Source of the DNA: Pseudonocardia kujensis
Lineage (GTDB): Bacteria > Actinomycetota > Actinomycetes > Mycobacteriales > Pseudonocardiaceae
DNA length: 64,000 bases
Direction: 5' to 3'
Assembly: GCF_021283305.1 (NCBI RefSeq)
Contig: NZ_JAJSOK010000005.1
Location: forward strand, 124,001 to 188,000
Position 1 is the first letter of the stretch; every line of letters starts with the position of its first letter. The notes beneath the pieces are model-generated. The model was given only the letters and a program-made list of their open reading frames with translations. It was not told the DNA's origin and did no database searches. A program made the position numbers and the translations under genes. This document shows positions 52,035 through 61,319 of this stretch, one piece after another.

Positions 52035-53100
52035 TGCAGCGCCCGGCCACGACAACAAACACAGCACCTTGGCTGGGGCAGATGCTCGGGTCGGCCTGCC
52101 CACCGTCATCGCAACCGTGCACGACCATGCAACGCAGGATCGATCGGCCCCTCGCCAGTGGCGTGGCAGGACCGCGAGGACCGGGGCCAGCGACGTGACG
52201 GCGAGGAGCGGACATGGTGCCCGGCCAGGGCGCGGGGGCAGCGGGAACGAGGGACGTCGTCAGCTCTCTGCCGGCGTTCGGCCCCGCCCGGGGAGGGCGC
52301 CTGGAGTGGCACGCCGGCAATGGCTGGGGTTCAGGCCGCGGATGCCTTTGAACGCGGCGCTGAACCCGAAGGCGTCGGAGTAGCCGACAGCGCGGGTAGG
52401 CGCCGACAGCCAGGGTCGTCGCCTCGGACGCGACGTCGCGGCCGCTGTCGTGCCAACCGAGCCGGTGCCGCAATCCCCTTGTTCGGGTGTCGCGCAGAAC
52501 TTGCCGCACCTGATCGGCTCGGCCTCGGTCCCGACCTCGTCGACGAAGGCGAACAGCGCGAGGCCCCGCACGATCAGCGTCTCGCCGGGGGCGAGGTGCT
52601 CGGGTGGGCGGCGCGCAGGGGCGGCTCCGTCGCTCGGCCTCCGCGATGATCCACCCCGCTCTCTCGAGCACGGTGCACAGCGTGAGCGGGCGCCGTCGAC
52701 GAAGAGCAACGACTCGCTTCCGGGCACCGGCCCTGACGATCGCGAAAGACAGCCCGTAGGGGCTCGCAGGCATTCTCTGCACCCAGAACCTGGACCGTGC
52801 CCACCGACTGGCGGCGCAGCGGCAGGCCGGCATGGTGTGGATCAGCTGCTTTTCATGCGCGACCTGCGCCTGTCCTTCCGCGGCGAGGGACAGAGCGGGG
52901 TCGGTCGCGAGGGCGCCTGTACCCCCGGGAGTTCTTCACCAACCCTCGTGCTGTGACTCTGCGCACGCACTGACGGAGACGAGCGACGACGAAGGCCCGG
53001 TCCTCGACGAGAACGCAGCGGGCCTCCGTCGTCGGGTAACGGAACGGCCAGGGTTTCACTAGCTCGCAAGCGGCACAGCCAGCCCGCTGTAGGTGCCGGC
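52035..53100. other. 1-kb stretch without a supportable gene
   Basis: Minus-strand frames give ordered-looking pieces (RRPLTLCTVLERAGWIIAEA near 52650; ETLIVRGLALFAFVDEVGTE near 52560) that do not connect in one frame and match nothing I know. This is probably a decayed gene or an untranslated region between two units. Confidence 0.3.
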
Positions 53101-53109
53101 GGAGCTGCT

Positions 53110-53917
53110 CTCCGCCGGATCACTGCAGCGTGCCTGTAGTCGGTTCCGCCCACCAGGTTCCGCATCGCCGTGGCGGTGGCCCGAGGGTCAGGCGTCCGAT
53201 GCTCGACCAGCATCGTCCAGTTCCGTCCGCGTTGGCGCCAGCACGTCACGGACCCGACCACGACGACGTCCTCGACCCCGACCGCACGGCAGGAGGACGT
53301 GCAGAGCACGCCCGCGAGGTCGACGTCGACACCCGACCCCAGCAGCCATGCCGCTGACGGCGCTGCGCCAATCACGATCAGCGCCCCGGCCCCGCCCGGC
53401 CCCGCCCGGCACCTCGCGGGCCTCACGAGTCGACACGGCGCGGATCCGACCGCGCACGGCACTTCCGCGCGGAGCGGCAGGGCGAGGGGCAGAGGCCAGG
53501 GACGCCGGCGGTCGACAAGTGAAGCGCGGCGACAGGGCTTTGGTCGAGGCCCTGCGAACCTGGGCCAGCGCACGTGTGCCAGGTCCGAAAGTCGGGAGCC
53601 CACGCGGGATCACATCAAGGCAGCCCGTAGGAAGTCGGCTCCCGGTGGCGATGATGAGGCCGTCGTAGGCGAGGTCCTCGCCGTTGCAAGATGGACGCGG
53701 CGAGCCCGGGTGTCCAGCCCGATGGCGGCCACACCGAAGCAGGTTTCCACTCCGCCGACTCGGCCGAGTGCGCGAGCGCCGGGAGCCGTGCCTCGTCGAC
53801 CGCGATCACCTCGCGACAGGAGCCGGACAATCGCAGCTCCCGGACCGCCTCGGTTCCTGAGCGCCCGGCTCCGACGACGATCCGGCGGTTCGTGGGCTGA
53901 TTCCTCTGCGGCTTCAC
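53110..53917 (-). pseudogene. ferredoxin reductase (rubredoxin-reductase-like), decayed
   Basis: Pieces of a FAD/NAD reductase occur in order but in several frames. They are NRRIVVGAGRSGTEAVRELR (dinucleotide motif) near 53870, GLDTRARRVHLAT near 53720, CRAVGVEDVVVVGSVTC near 53280 and NWTMLVEHRTPDPRATATAM, RNLVGG near 53170. The region is also too short, so parts are deleted. It sits immediately downstream of an intact reductase of the same family, suggesting a former tandem duplicate or second redox partner. Confidence 0.65.
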
Positions 53918-53962
53918 GCCGACTCCTCTTCGTTGAACCGCCGGCTCGTCGTGTGTCGGCGC

Positions 53963-55132
53963 TCAGGGCTGGGGCAGGGTGTACTGGGAGGCCAGCTTGC
54001 GGCGGTAGTCGATGAACGCCTTGTTCTTGTTGACCATCAACGCCCCGACAAGGTCGTCGCCGCTGTGCCCCTCGACGACCAACTGCCCGGCTTCGGCGTT
54101 GTCCTCGATCACGGATATCTGCTGAACCCTGCCCCACAGCCCGACGGCCTTGATCTTGGCGCCGTACTGGTCGGACCAGAACGTGGGCACCGGGGCGTAC
54201 ACCTCGGCGTTTGCCGGGTCGAGCAGGTTGCGGGCGGCCCGCCGGGCCATGTCGCTGGCGTTGGTCCAATGCTCGACCCGGATCGCGGAGCCGACGCGCG
54301 GGTGCGGCCACATGGCCACGTCACCTGCAGCGACTATGTCGGTCCGACCGACGGCAAAGCAGCGTTCGTCGCACAGCACGTTGCCGTCCTCGAGGACGAC
54401 CGATCCGGCCAGCCACTCGGTGTTCGGCGCAGACCCGAGCGCGATCAGCACGAGGTCGGCGCCGAGGCGCGTGCCGTCGTTCAGGTGCACCGCCTCGACC
54501 CGGCTCTCGCCCTCGAAACGCTCCACCTTGGTGCTCAGATGCAGCCGGACGCCGTTCTCCGTGTGCATCTCCGTGGCCCGCCTGCCGAAGTCCGGGCCGA
54601 GGACGGGCATCGGATGGGGTGCGACGTCGATGAGGGTCACGTGCTCGACGCCACGCTTGCGGAGCGTGGCCGCCACCTCGCAGCCAATGAAGCCGGCTCC
54701 GACGATGACGATGCGTGGACGTTGCTCGATAGCGTCACGCAGCGCGATCGCGTCGTCCAGACCGCGCAGCATGTGGAAGCCCGCCAGGGTCGGCAGTCCG
54801 GGCCACTCGCGTGCCCGCCGACCGGTGGCGATCACGAGCCCGTCGTAGGGCAGCTCGCCTCCGTCTGCGAGACGGACGACCCGGCCGCCGGTGTCGAGAC
54901 CGGCGGCCGGACGTCCGAGGACCCACGTCGCGTCGAGGTCACCGAGGGGGAACGCGCACTCGGCGGGTTCCATGTCACCGGCGAGGACCTGCTTCGACAG
55001 TGGCGGCCTGTTGTAGGGGAGATGCGTCTCATCCCCCACGATGGACAGCTCGCCATCGAAGCCCTTGTCCCGCAGCTCCTGTCCGGCCCGCAGCCCGGCG
55101 AGGCCGGCTCCGACGACCACGATGCGACGCAT
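53963..55132 (-). CDS. NAD(P)H:ferredoxin reductase for cytochrome P450
   Basis: This 389-residue protein has RRIVVVGAGLAGLRAGQELR (FAD), YNRPPLSKQVLAGDMEPAEC, LPYDGLVIATGRRAREWPGL, IVIVGAGFIGCEVAATLRKR (NAD) and DIVAAGDVAMWPHPRVGSAI. This is the rhodocoxin/putidaredoxin reductase type. It reduces the small ferredoxin encoded 6 bp upstream, which in turn reduces the P450. The gene order P450-ferredoxin-reductase with an AraC regulator recalls the Rhodococcus thc system. Confidence 0.9.
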   Translation of the reverse strand: MRRIVVVGAGLAGLRAGQELRDKGFDGELSIVGDETHLPYNRPPLSKQVLAGDMEPAECAFPLGDLDATWVLGRPAAGLDTGGRVVRLADGGELPYDGLVIATGRRAREWPGLPTLAGFHMLRGLDDAIALRDAIEQRPRIVIVGAGFIGCEVAATLRKRGVEHVTLIDVAPHPMPVLGPDFGRRATEMHTENGVRLHLSTKVERFEGESRVEAVHLNDGTRLGADLVLIALGSAPNTEWLAGSVVLEDGNVLCDERCFAVGRTDIVAAGDVAMWPHPRVGSAIRVEHWTNASDMARRAARNLLDPANAEVYAPVPTFWSDQYGAKIKAVGLWGRVQQISVIEDNAEAGQLVVEGHSGDDLVGALMVNKNKAFIDYRRKLASQYTLPQP

Positions 55133-55138
55133 GACAGG

Positions 55139-55333
55139 TCAGTCCTCCAGCTGCAGCGCGGCGATGGGGCAGATCTTGACCGCCTCGATCGCCTTGTCGC
55201 GTAGGCTCTCGTCCGGGTACTCCTGAAGGAGGACGACCTTCTCGCCGGCCTCGTCCATCTCGAAGATCTCGGGGGCGGCGACGACGCACTCGGCGTGTCC
55301 CTCGCACAGGTCGTAGTCGACGATCATCTTCAT
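55139..55333 (-). CDS. 3Fe-4S-type ferredoxin
   Basis: This 64-residue protein has Cys10, His13, Cys16 and Cys55-Pro (CEGHAEC ... CPIAAL). His occupies the position of the second cluster Cys, the signature of 3Fe-4S ferredoxins that serve actinobacterial P450s. The acidic surface (ESLRDKAIEAV, ending LED) is expected. It lies between the reductase and P450 genes, about 110 bp after the P450 stop. Confidence 0.92.
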   Translation of the reverse strand: MKMIVDYDLCEGHAECVVAAPEIFEMDEAGEKVVLLQEYPDESLRDKAIEAVKICPIAALQLED

Positions 55334-55446
55334 GGTCAGCGGTCCTTCGTGAGGTGCAACTGAGCTGCCCGGCCTTGGCCGGGAGGAGAGTCCCGACCGG
55401 GAACCCGGAGATCGACCCCGGTCCCCGGTCGGGACGGCCCAGCCGT

Positions 55447-56730
55447 TCAGGGGCGGTCGGCCGGGATCGGGTTCTGGGACGGGTCCCAGGTGACGAGGCA
55501 GTGCTCGACGCCGCGGTGGGAGATGTTCTCGCCGTAGACCCAGGGCTGCCCCTCGACGAGCTGGATGTGCGGCAGACGCTTGGCCAGCTCCTCGAGGATG
55601 ATGCGCAGCTCGAGCCGCGCGAGCGCCTCACCGAGGCAGCGGTGGCGCCCCTTGCCGAAGGCCAGGTGGTGGCGCGCGTTCTTCCGGCAGATGTCGAGCT
55701 TGCCGGGGTTCTCGAAGACGTCCTCGTCGTGGTTGGCCGAGTGCAGCGCGATCATGACGGTCTCACCGGCGGGGATCTTGACTCCGCGGATCTCGACGTC
55801 CTCGGTCGTCGTCCGGCGCCAGTGCGGCACCGGGGTCGCGAAACGCATGATCTCGTCGATGGCGTGGGGGATCAGCGACGGGTCGTTGCAGATCATCTCC
55901 CACTGGTCGCGGTTCTCCAGCAGGTGCCGGAACGCGTTGCCGGAGGTGTTGGTCGTGGTCTCGTGACCGGCGAACAGCAGCTGGAGCATCACCGTGTACG
56001 CATCCTGGATGTCGTACAGGCTCGGGTCCTCCTCCTGGAGGCGCCGGATGTAGTGGCTCATGATGTCGTCGCCAGGGTTTTCCACCAGCTTGTCGACGTG
56101 GGCCTTCGCGTACTCCCAGTACTTCGCGATGCCCTTGGCGTCCTCCACCTGCTCCTCATCGGTGGGGATCCCGAAGCCGAACTTGCCGTTGCCCTTGGCG
56201 TACTCGCGGACGCGCTCCATGTCCTCCGCGGGCACGGCCATGAGCTGGAAGATGACCCAGGCGGGGATCTCGAAGACGTAGTCGGCGACGAGGTCGCACG
56301 AGCCCTTCTTGACCAGCGAGTCCAGCTTTTCGTTGACGAGGTCGCGGATCTGCGGCTCGAAGCGGTTGACGACCTCCTCGCCCAGGTACTCGCGCAGCAC
56401 CTTGCGCTTGACGGTGTGCTCCGGCGGGTCCTCGTCGACGATGGTGTTGTCGACCTTGATCCCGGCGTTGACGATGATGTCCAGCGCCGCCGGGCACGGC
56501 GGCTTCACGAGGTTCAGAGCGCCCTTGGCGGTGTACTTCTGAGTGCCGACGAGCCGCTCGATCTCGTTGATGTCGTCGTACTTCGTGACGACCCAGACGT
56601 TCAGCCGCGGGTTGTAGAAGACGGGCTGCTCGGCGCGTGCCCGGGTGTAGTACTCGAGGGCGGTGTGCGGGTTGAGGGGGTCGAACTTCTCCCCGATCTC
56701 TCCGATCGGGCGCTCGTCGAGAGTGCTCAC
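55447..56730 (-). CDS. cytochrome P450 monooxygenase
   Basis: This 427-residue protein starts at GTG 56730 with AGGAGG 9 nt upstream. The I-helix AGHETT (254-259), ExxR (Glu293-Arg296) and heme loop FGKGRHRCLGEALARLE (Cys365) are canonical. The C-terminus ends SHRGVEHCLVTWDPSQNPIP. It is a class I P450 fed by the adjacent ferredoxin and reductase. It probably hydroxylates or dealkylates a small hydrophobic molecule. CYP family assignment needs a search. The divergently placed or upstream AraC gene probably controls it. Confidence 0.92.
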   Translation of the reverse strand: MSTLDERPIGEIGEKFDPLNPHTALEYYTRARAEQPVFYNPRLNVWVVTKYDDINEIERLVGTQKYTAKGALNLVKPPCPAALDIIVNAGIKVDNTIVDEDPPEHTVKRKVLREYLGEEVVNRFEPQIRDLVNEKLDSLVKKGSCDLVADYVFEIPAWVIFQLMAVPAEDMERVREYAKGNGKFGFGIPTDEEQVEDAKGIAKYWEYAKAHVDKLVENPGDDIMSHYIRRLQEEDPSLYDIQDAYTVMLQLLFAGHETTTNTSGNAFRHLLENRDQWEMICNDPSLIPHAIDEIMRFATPVPHWRRTTTEDVEIRGVKIPAGETVMIALHSANHDEDVFENPGKLDICRKNARHHLAFGKGRHRCLGEALARLELRIILEELAKRLPHIQLVEGQPWVYGENISHRGVEHCLVTWDPSQNPIPADRP

Positions 56731-56990
56731 GGTTGCCTGTCCTCCTAGGGGCGTCAGACGGGGCGGTCCGCCGCCGGCGGGGGCGGGAACCCTGGCGACG
56801 GCGACCTGACCGACCCGGCGGGAGGCGTGGGCCGGGGCCCGTGCGCCACCTGCCGTGGTCCTGCACAGGTTGAGTCGTGTGAGACGGCGGTCACAACAAC
56901 GGTTCAGGCATGGTGAACAACGGACGTCGTGGGGACCGACGCGTACGGCTTCCCCGCCACGGACCGGGCGGGGAAGCCTCGCGAGCCGGG
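56731..56990. promoter_or_regulatory. upstream region of the P450 operon
   Basis: These 260 bases hold no gene. The minus strand around 56880-56910 has TTGTTCACC and GTTGTTGTGAC, possible -35 or AraC half-sites, but no clear pair of direct repeats. The P450 promoter most probably lies here. Confidence 0.35.
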
Positions 56991-57182
56991 TCAGCCGGTG
57001 ATGTCCCGACCGAAGATCTGGCCGGCGATGGCCCATTTCTGGATCTCGTTGGCGCCCTCGTACGTCTCGCCGATCTTGCAGCCTCGGTAGATCGCTTCCA
57101 GGTCCGGGGCGTCGTCCCGGCCACGCCGGTAGGCGAAGCCGAAACCAACCGAACGCCAGTACGACGCCCCGGCCGATGTCAC
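56991..57182 (-). pseudogene. acyl-CoA dehydrogenase, C-terminal fragment
   Basis: The text DLEAIYRGCKIGETYEGANE, then IQKWAIAGQIFGRDITG and stop, is the end of an acyl-CoA dehydrogenase (YRDAKI...YEGTxEIQ...RE.FGR). An upstream piece in another frame (RFLDKACAFPGGAKVDDTAS, near 57230) looks like the same gene. Most of the enzyme is missing. It lies between the P450 and AraC genes. Confidence 0.65.
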
Positions 57183-57282
57183 CGACGAGACCTGACGCGG
57201 TGTCGTCTACCTTCGCGCCGCCAGGGAACGCACAGGCCTTGTCCAGGAAGCGCACAATCAGGCCCGCGCGAAACGGCCATGC

Positions 57283-58272
57283 TCAGAGAGCAGAGCCGAG
57301 GACCTCTGACGGGGACGTGCCGTAGGTGGCGCGATGGCGGGCCGCGAACCGGCCGAGATGAGCGAAGCCCCAGCGGTGCGCGACCTCGGCCACAGTGGTC
57401 CGCTCTGGGTCGGCGGCGACGAGCTCCGCGTGCGCGCGCCTGAGCCGGACGTCGCGCAGGTATTCCATCGGCGTGGCCTGCAGGTGCTGCTGGAAGCCCA
57501 CCTGCAGGGCACGCACGCCCAGCCCGACGGCTGCCGCCACGTCGGTCACGGTGAGGGCTTCGGCGGCCTTCTCCTCGATGAACGCCTGGGCACGACGCAG
57601 AGCAGCCGGCAGCGAGGGCCCCGGTGGCTCGAGCACCTGCTCGAGGAAGGGATGCTCGACTGCGAAGAGCAACCCCGTCAGCAGGCTCTGCATCAGCGGG
57701 CGCATGACCAGGGCGTTGTTGAGCAGCGTCGAGTTGTCGTCGAACGCGGTGAAGAGGTCGACCACCGACCGCGCGACGGCCCACCAGTCGCGTCCCCGTC
57801 CACTGGCGAGATCCAGCGATGACGACAGCTCGATGGGTCCCCGCACAGGAGTGCGGAGCAGATCGCTCAGCTGCGTCTCCAGGGCTGTGCGGTCGAGCTT
57901 GACCCCGAGCAGCGGCTTGCCTTCCCCGAAGCCCTCCATCACCGTCTGGCCGTAGGGACGGAAGACGACGGCGCGTCGTACCGACGCCATCACCCGGTCC
58001 GGCCCCGACCAGCTGTCGACCGTGCCCGCCAAGGGGACGTTGACCTCGTAGGCGGTCTCCATGTCGTCCGTCTCGATGTGGACCGGATCGGCATAGCTGA
58101 GCATGCCGACGGTGACCGGCCCGAAGGACACCGCCTTGAGCCTCATGTCGAAGGGCCGAGCCTCGTCGAGCAGGCGCAGCCGATGGGGGAAGTACACGGA
58201 CGTGCCGAGGCGGCGGGCCTCTTCGATCGCGGTGCACCTGCCCGCGATCGGCTCCCGTTTCGCCTGCTCCAT
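57283..58272 (-). CDS. AraC-family transcriptional regulator
   Basis: This 329-residue protein starts at ATG 58272. The N-terminal ligand domain of the AraC_binding_2 type (FGPVTVGMLSYADPVHIETD, YEVNVPLAGTVDSWSG) is followed by the double helix-turn-helix: ALTVTDVAAAVGLGVRALQV, GFQQHLQATPMEYLRDVRLR, RTTVAEVAHRWGFAHLGRFA and RHRATYGTSPSEVL. It is in the same direction as the P450 set, 550 bp upstream, like ThcR of Rhodococcus. It probably activates that operon in response to its substrate. Confidence 0.85.
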   Translation of the reverse strand: MEQAKREPIAGRCTAIEEARRLGTSVYFPHRLRLLDEARPFDMRLKAVSFGPVTVGMLSYADPVHIETDDMETAYEVNVPLAGTVDSWSGPDRVMASVRRAVVFRPYGQTVMEGFGEGKPLLGVKLDRTALETQLSDLLRTPVRGPIELSSSLDLASGRGRDWWAVARSVVDLFTAFDDNSTLLNNALVMRPLMQSLLTGLLFAVEHPFLEQVLEPPGPSLPAALRRAQAFIEEKAAEALTVTDVAAAVGLGVRALQVGFQQHLQATPMEYLRDVRLRRAHAELVAADPERTTVAEVAHRWGFAHLGRFAARHRATYGTSPSEVLGSAL

Positions 58273-58305
58273 CGCTGACCTCCGCTGACGGCGGACTGCG
58301 CCAGG

Positions 58306-58762
58306 CTACCAACGACGGAAGACGCGAGCAGGAGGGCGAGCCTGCGTCCTCCGCTGCAGGTTGCCGGCGACGGCCCTGACCGCGCCGAACAGGACCGCAA
58401 GGCCAGCCGTCAGCAGGACGTAGATCGACGTGCTCGGCCGGCTGACCATCAGCGAGAGAGGGAGGAAGACCAGGCTCGACCGGCCCGCAGCCGAACGCGA
58501 GCGGCAGCAGCGGCTGCAACCGTTGCAGCAGGTAGAGCAGCACGACCGAGACGTACGAGAAACCCAGCACTCCCGCGGCGGGGTGGGCAGGCGCTGCTCG
58601 ACGGCGGCGTCCACGCCGGCGAGCCGACAGATAGCCGGACTCGAGCCACCAGCCCGCGCGGCCGTGAAGACCCGGGCCATGTCGTCGCCGAAGGGCCCTT
58701 GGCAGACCGCGAGCAGGAGCAGAAGCAGCGGCCTGCCGCAGACCCGCGACGGTGTCGCTCAC
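58306..58762 (-). pseudogene. kdpA (K+-transporting ATPase subunit A), 5' fragment with frameshifts
   Basis: GTG 58762 begins VSDTVAGLRQAA, then in shifting frames MARVFTA, GVDAAVEQRLPTP and GVLGFSYVSVVLLYLLQRLQ, PLLPLAFGCGPVEPG. This is the start of KdpA. Only about 110 of some 550 residues are represented. The remainder (SIYVLLTAGLAVLFGAVRAV) is a membrane segment not recognised as KdpA, so foreign DNA was joined there. It is dead, and the AraC gene starts 34 bp beyond. Confidence 0.65.
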
Positions 58763-58932
58763 CTCAGAACCTCTCCGGGCGGAGCAGCGCCACCACCAGG
58801 TGCCCGAGCAGGACCAGGACGACGCCGCCGAGCACGTTCGTCACGACGTCCGGGTAGTTTCAGCCGCTCCAGCCCGCGCAGGCACGCGGCCACCGCGGTG
58901 AAGCCGCGGACCAGCAGGACCGCGTAGAACAC
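58759..58932 (-). CDS. small hydrophobic ORF upstream of kdpF, probably frameshifted
   Basis: GTG 58932 opens VFYAVLLVRGFTAVAACLRG, then LERLK, a one-helix peptide like those found just before kdpF in actinobacteria. The frame then runs through kdpF with Arg/Gly-rich text, so a natural stop (TGA present one frame away near 58858) was probably lost. It is part of the kdp remnant. Confidence 0.35.
   Translation of the reverse strand: MFYAVLLVRGFTAVAACLRGLERLKLPGRRDERARRRRPGPARAPGGGAAPPGEVLR
58764..58844 (-). CDS. kdpF: KdpF small membrane protein (26 aa), stranded
   Basis: GTG 58844 encodes MTNVLGGVVLVLLGHLVVAL, then LRPERF, followed by TGA. This is the single-helix KdpF, whose C-terminal PERF is characteristic. 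KdpF stabilises the KdpABC potassium ATPase. Here kdpA is broken and kdpB and kdpC are absent, so the peptide has no partner in this window. Confidence 0.65.
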   Translation of the reverse strand: MTNVLGGVVLVLLGHLVVALLRPERF

Positions 58933-59297
58933 ATCGGCCGCCGGATCACTCGTTCCCGGCGAACCGGACCATCCGACCCGCCAGAGCCGAGCATGGGCCC
59001 GGGTGACGGCCCGCCGGGCGCTGGTTACGCGACCTTGACGTCGTACGGGCGGATGTCGATGTCCTCTTGGTGCGGCGGCACGCCGCGCGGAATCGGAGCC
59101 GGGTGAGCCGCCACGCTGCGGCCGTTCTCGGCGGGGACGGTTATCCCGAACGGCCCTCGCGATTCGGGGCTGATCGACCGGGATGTCCGGATGATGACCG
59201 CGGACGAGGGCACCCCGAGTCAGGATCGGTCGAGCGCTCCTCCACCCCGCCCCCTCGTCGGCCGCGAGAGGTACTCGACGGAAAGCGAGCACAACGA

Positions 59298-60494
59298 ATG
59301 TGTGACGTCGTCGCCGCAGCGGTCCGAGCGGGTGTCTCCCGCCGCTCGATGCTCACCGGGTTCCTCGGCGCAGCCGCCACGATCCCTCTCGTCTCCGCTG
59401 TGTCCGCGTGCGCGCCGGCACAGACCCCGGCGCCCGTGGGCGCCGGGGGCGCCGGGGGCGCCGACGGATTCCGGACACAGGCCATCCTGCTGGGCACGTC
59501 GGGCGGACCCGCGTACTGGCCCGGGACAGAACGCCCGGGGATCGCCTCCGCCGTCGTCGTCGGCGACCGGTTCTACGTCGTGGACGCGGGGGCGGGTGTG
59601 CTCGGTCAACTGCGTCGTGCCCAGCTGGGCAACTGGCAGCACGACACCGACGGTCCGCTGGACGCGCTACGCGGCGTCTTCCTGACGCACCTGCACTCCG
59701 ACCATGTGGTCGACCTGAACAACCTGTTGACCGAAGGCCTCTACAACGGACTGCACAAGGTGCCGGAGAAGGTCCAGATCTGGGGCCCCGGGAACAGGGG
59801 CGCGCTCCCGCCGCTGTTCGGCCCACCGCCGGCACCCCGACCTGTGGCGCCCGACAACCCGACGCCGGGCACTCGCGAGATGGTCGACCTGCTCGTTCGG
59901 GCGTTCGCCACGGACTACAACGACCGCGTCTTCGACAACCGGAAGCCGACGCCCGACCAGCTGTTCGAGGGTCGCGACGTCCCGATCCCCGCTCAGTTCC
60001 TCGCCGACCCGAACCGGAACCCGCATCCCAGGATGTCTCCGATCACCTTCTACGAGGACGACGCGGTGCGCGTGTCGGCGACACTTGTGCAGCACGCGCC
60101 GGTCTTCCCCGCGCTGGCGTTCCGGTTCGACACCGACGACGGTTCGGTGGCCTTCTCGGGCGACACTGGCCCGAGCGAGAACCTCATCGAGCTCGCGAGC
60201 GGCGTCGACGTCCTCGTGCACGAGGTCATCGACCGCAAGTACGTGGAGCAGCTCCTCCCGGCGCCGCGCACCGATGCCCAGGAGGGCCTGTTCGAGCACC
60301 TCGTCAACGCGCACACCGTCGTCGAGGACGTCGGGCCGATCGCCGAGCGGGCGGGCGCGAAGACACTCGCGCTCTCGCACCTGGTGCCCGGAAACTGGCC
60401 CGACGAGGAATGGCGGCGAGCCGCCGAAGGCTTCTCTGGCAGGCTCGTGGTCGGCCGTGACCTGGATCGCATCGGAGTCGGCACGCCGCGGTGA
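59298..60494 (+). CDS. Tat-exported lipoprotein with metallo-beta-lactamase fold
   Basis: This 398-residue protein starts at ATG 59298. The 59067 reading adds unrelated text. A twin-arginine signal SRRSMLTGFLGAAATIPLVS (Arg15-Arg16) ends in a lipobox VSAC (Cys38), so it should be exported folded and lipid-anchored. The MBL core has HLHSDH (131-136), GDTGPSENL and a late His in ALSHLVP. This resembles the arylsulfatase/AtsA and tRNase Z-like branch of hydrolases. Export via Tat fits metal insertion in the cytoplasm. The substrate is unknown. Confidence 0.85.
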   Translation: MCDVVAAAVRAGVSRRSMLTGFLGAAATIPLVSAVSACAPAQTPAPVGAGGAGGADGFRTQAILLGTSGGPAYWPGTERPGIASAVVVGDRFYVVDAGAGVLGQLRRAQLGNWQHDTDGPLDALRGVFLTHLHSDHVVDLNNLLTEGLYNGLHKVPEKVQIWGPGNRGALPPLFGPPPAPRPVAPDNPTPGTREMVDLLVRAFATDYNDRVFDNRKPTPDQLFEGRDVPIPAQFLADPNRNPHPRMSPITFYEDDAVRVSATLVQHAPVFPALAFRFDTDDGSVAFSGDTGPSENLIELASGVDVLVHEVIDRKYVEQLLPAPRTDAQEGLFEHLVNAHTVVEDVGPIAERAGAKTLALSHLVPGNWPDEEWRRAAEGFSGRLVVGRDLDRIGVGTPR

Positions 60495-61019
60495 GCCACC
60501 CAGTTCCCGTCAGGTTCGCCCGTCCTCGCGTCGGTGGTCACGAGGTTGCCCCGGCCCCGGAGGGGTAGTCGCGGGCGACACCGTGGAGCTTCTCGACGAC
60601 TAGCGCGACCGCTCCCCTGGGGGCACGCACCCGGTGACCGGTGCGCTCACCACTCTCGCCGGACTCGCCGCGGTCACCTGTCCGGGCCGCACGCCCTCTG
60701 GTCGCCGGTCAGCCGTCGCACGGAGCACCACCGCCGCCCGCAGGCGGCGGCGCTCGACGACCAGGGCGGCGGAGACGACGTTGTCGAGGTGGGATCCGGA
60801 AAGCCCTCGGACGTCGGCAGCGGCATCGTGGTCGGCCTCGTCGTCGTCGGAGCCGGGGTCGTCGTGGTCGTAGCCGGAGGCGCGATGGTCGCGGTGGTCG
60901 CGGTGGGGGCCGGGGCGATGGTCGTCGGTCCCGGACGGCCGGGGCTCGTGCCACCACGTGAACGCTCGACCAGCTACGGCGTCACCGAGACCTTGCAGCC
61001 CGCACCGAAGGACACAATG
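60495..61019. other. low-complexity stretch, no gene supported
   Basis: Around 60830-60930 the plus strand is a run of GTC/GTG/GCC-rich triplets, encoding only a Val/Ala/Gly hydrophobic stretch in one frame. No ribosome site or domain is seen. It is probably decayed sequence in front of the oxidoreductase fragment. Confidence 0.3.
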
Positions 61020-61235
61020 CACTGGCCAACCGCCCTGCGCCGCCACGCCCCGGGCGGCGTCGACCCGATCCTCGACACCGTCGGCGACCGCACCCAGGGC
61101 ACGAGCCTCGTCGGACGGGTGCGGAAGGCGGCGCGATCATCTCCACAGCATTCGGTTTCGAGGAACGGGCTCCTCGCCGGCGACCGGTTCGTGCCATGAA
61201 CTATCAGCTGGACCCAAGCCGAGCCATCCCCACAT
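61020..61235 (+). pseudogene. quinone oxidoreductase/zinc-binding alcohol dehydrogenase fragment
   Basis: The text ALRRHAPGGVDPILDTVGDR, then TQGTSLVGRVRK, continues after a frameshift near 61125 as GGAIISTAFGFEERAP and VRAMNYQLDPS. This is the cofactor-domain region of MDR-type NADPH:quinone oxidoreductases. The N- and C-terminal parts are missing. Confidence 0.6.
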
Positions 61236-61319
61236 CGGGCTGCGCGGCAGGACCGCTCCGCGCGGTTCGGTGACCCGGTGGCTCGACCAACGCGGCCCAC
61301 CGCCGACGGACAGAAGGGC

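Noticed and set aside
52260..52727. 155-codon minus-strand ORF with Cys-rich middle
   Set aside because: The segment LIVRGLALFAFVDEVGTEAE reads like protein, but the rest does not. Better-looking pieces are in other frames, and no family was recognised.
59025..59213. 62-codon minus-strand ORF ending EDIDIRPYDVKVA
   Set aside because: The C-terminal end looks ordered and might be the tail of a decayed gene, but it is too short to assign and has no ribosome site.
60820..60935. Val/Ala/Gly-rich hydrophobic stretch as a possible membrane gene
   Set aside because: It arises from GTC/GGC-rich low-complexity DNA, with no start, ribosome site or family pattern.
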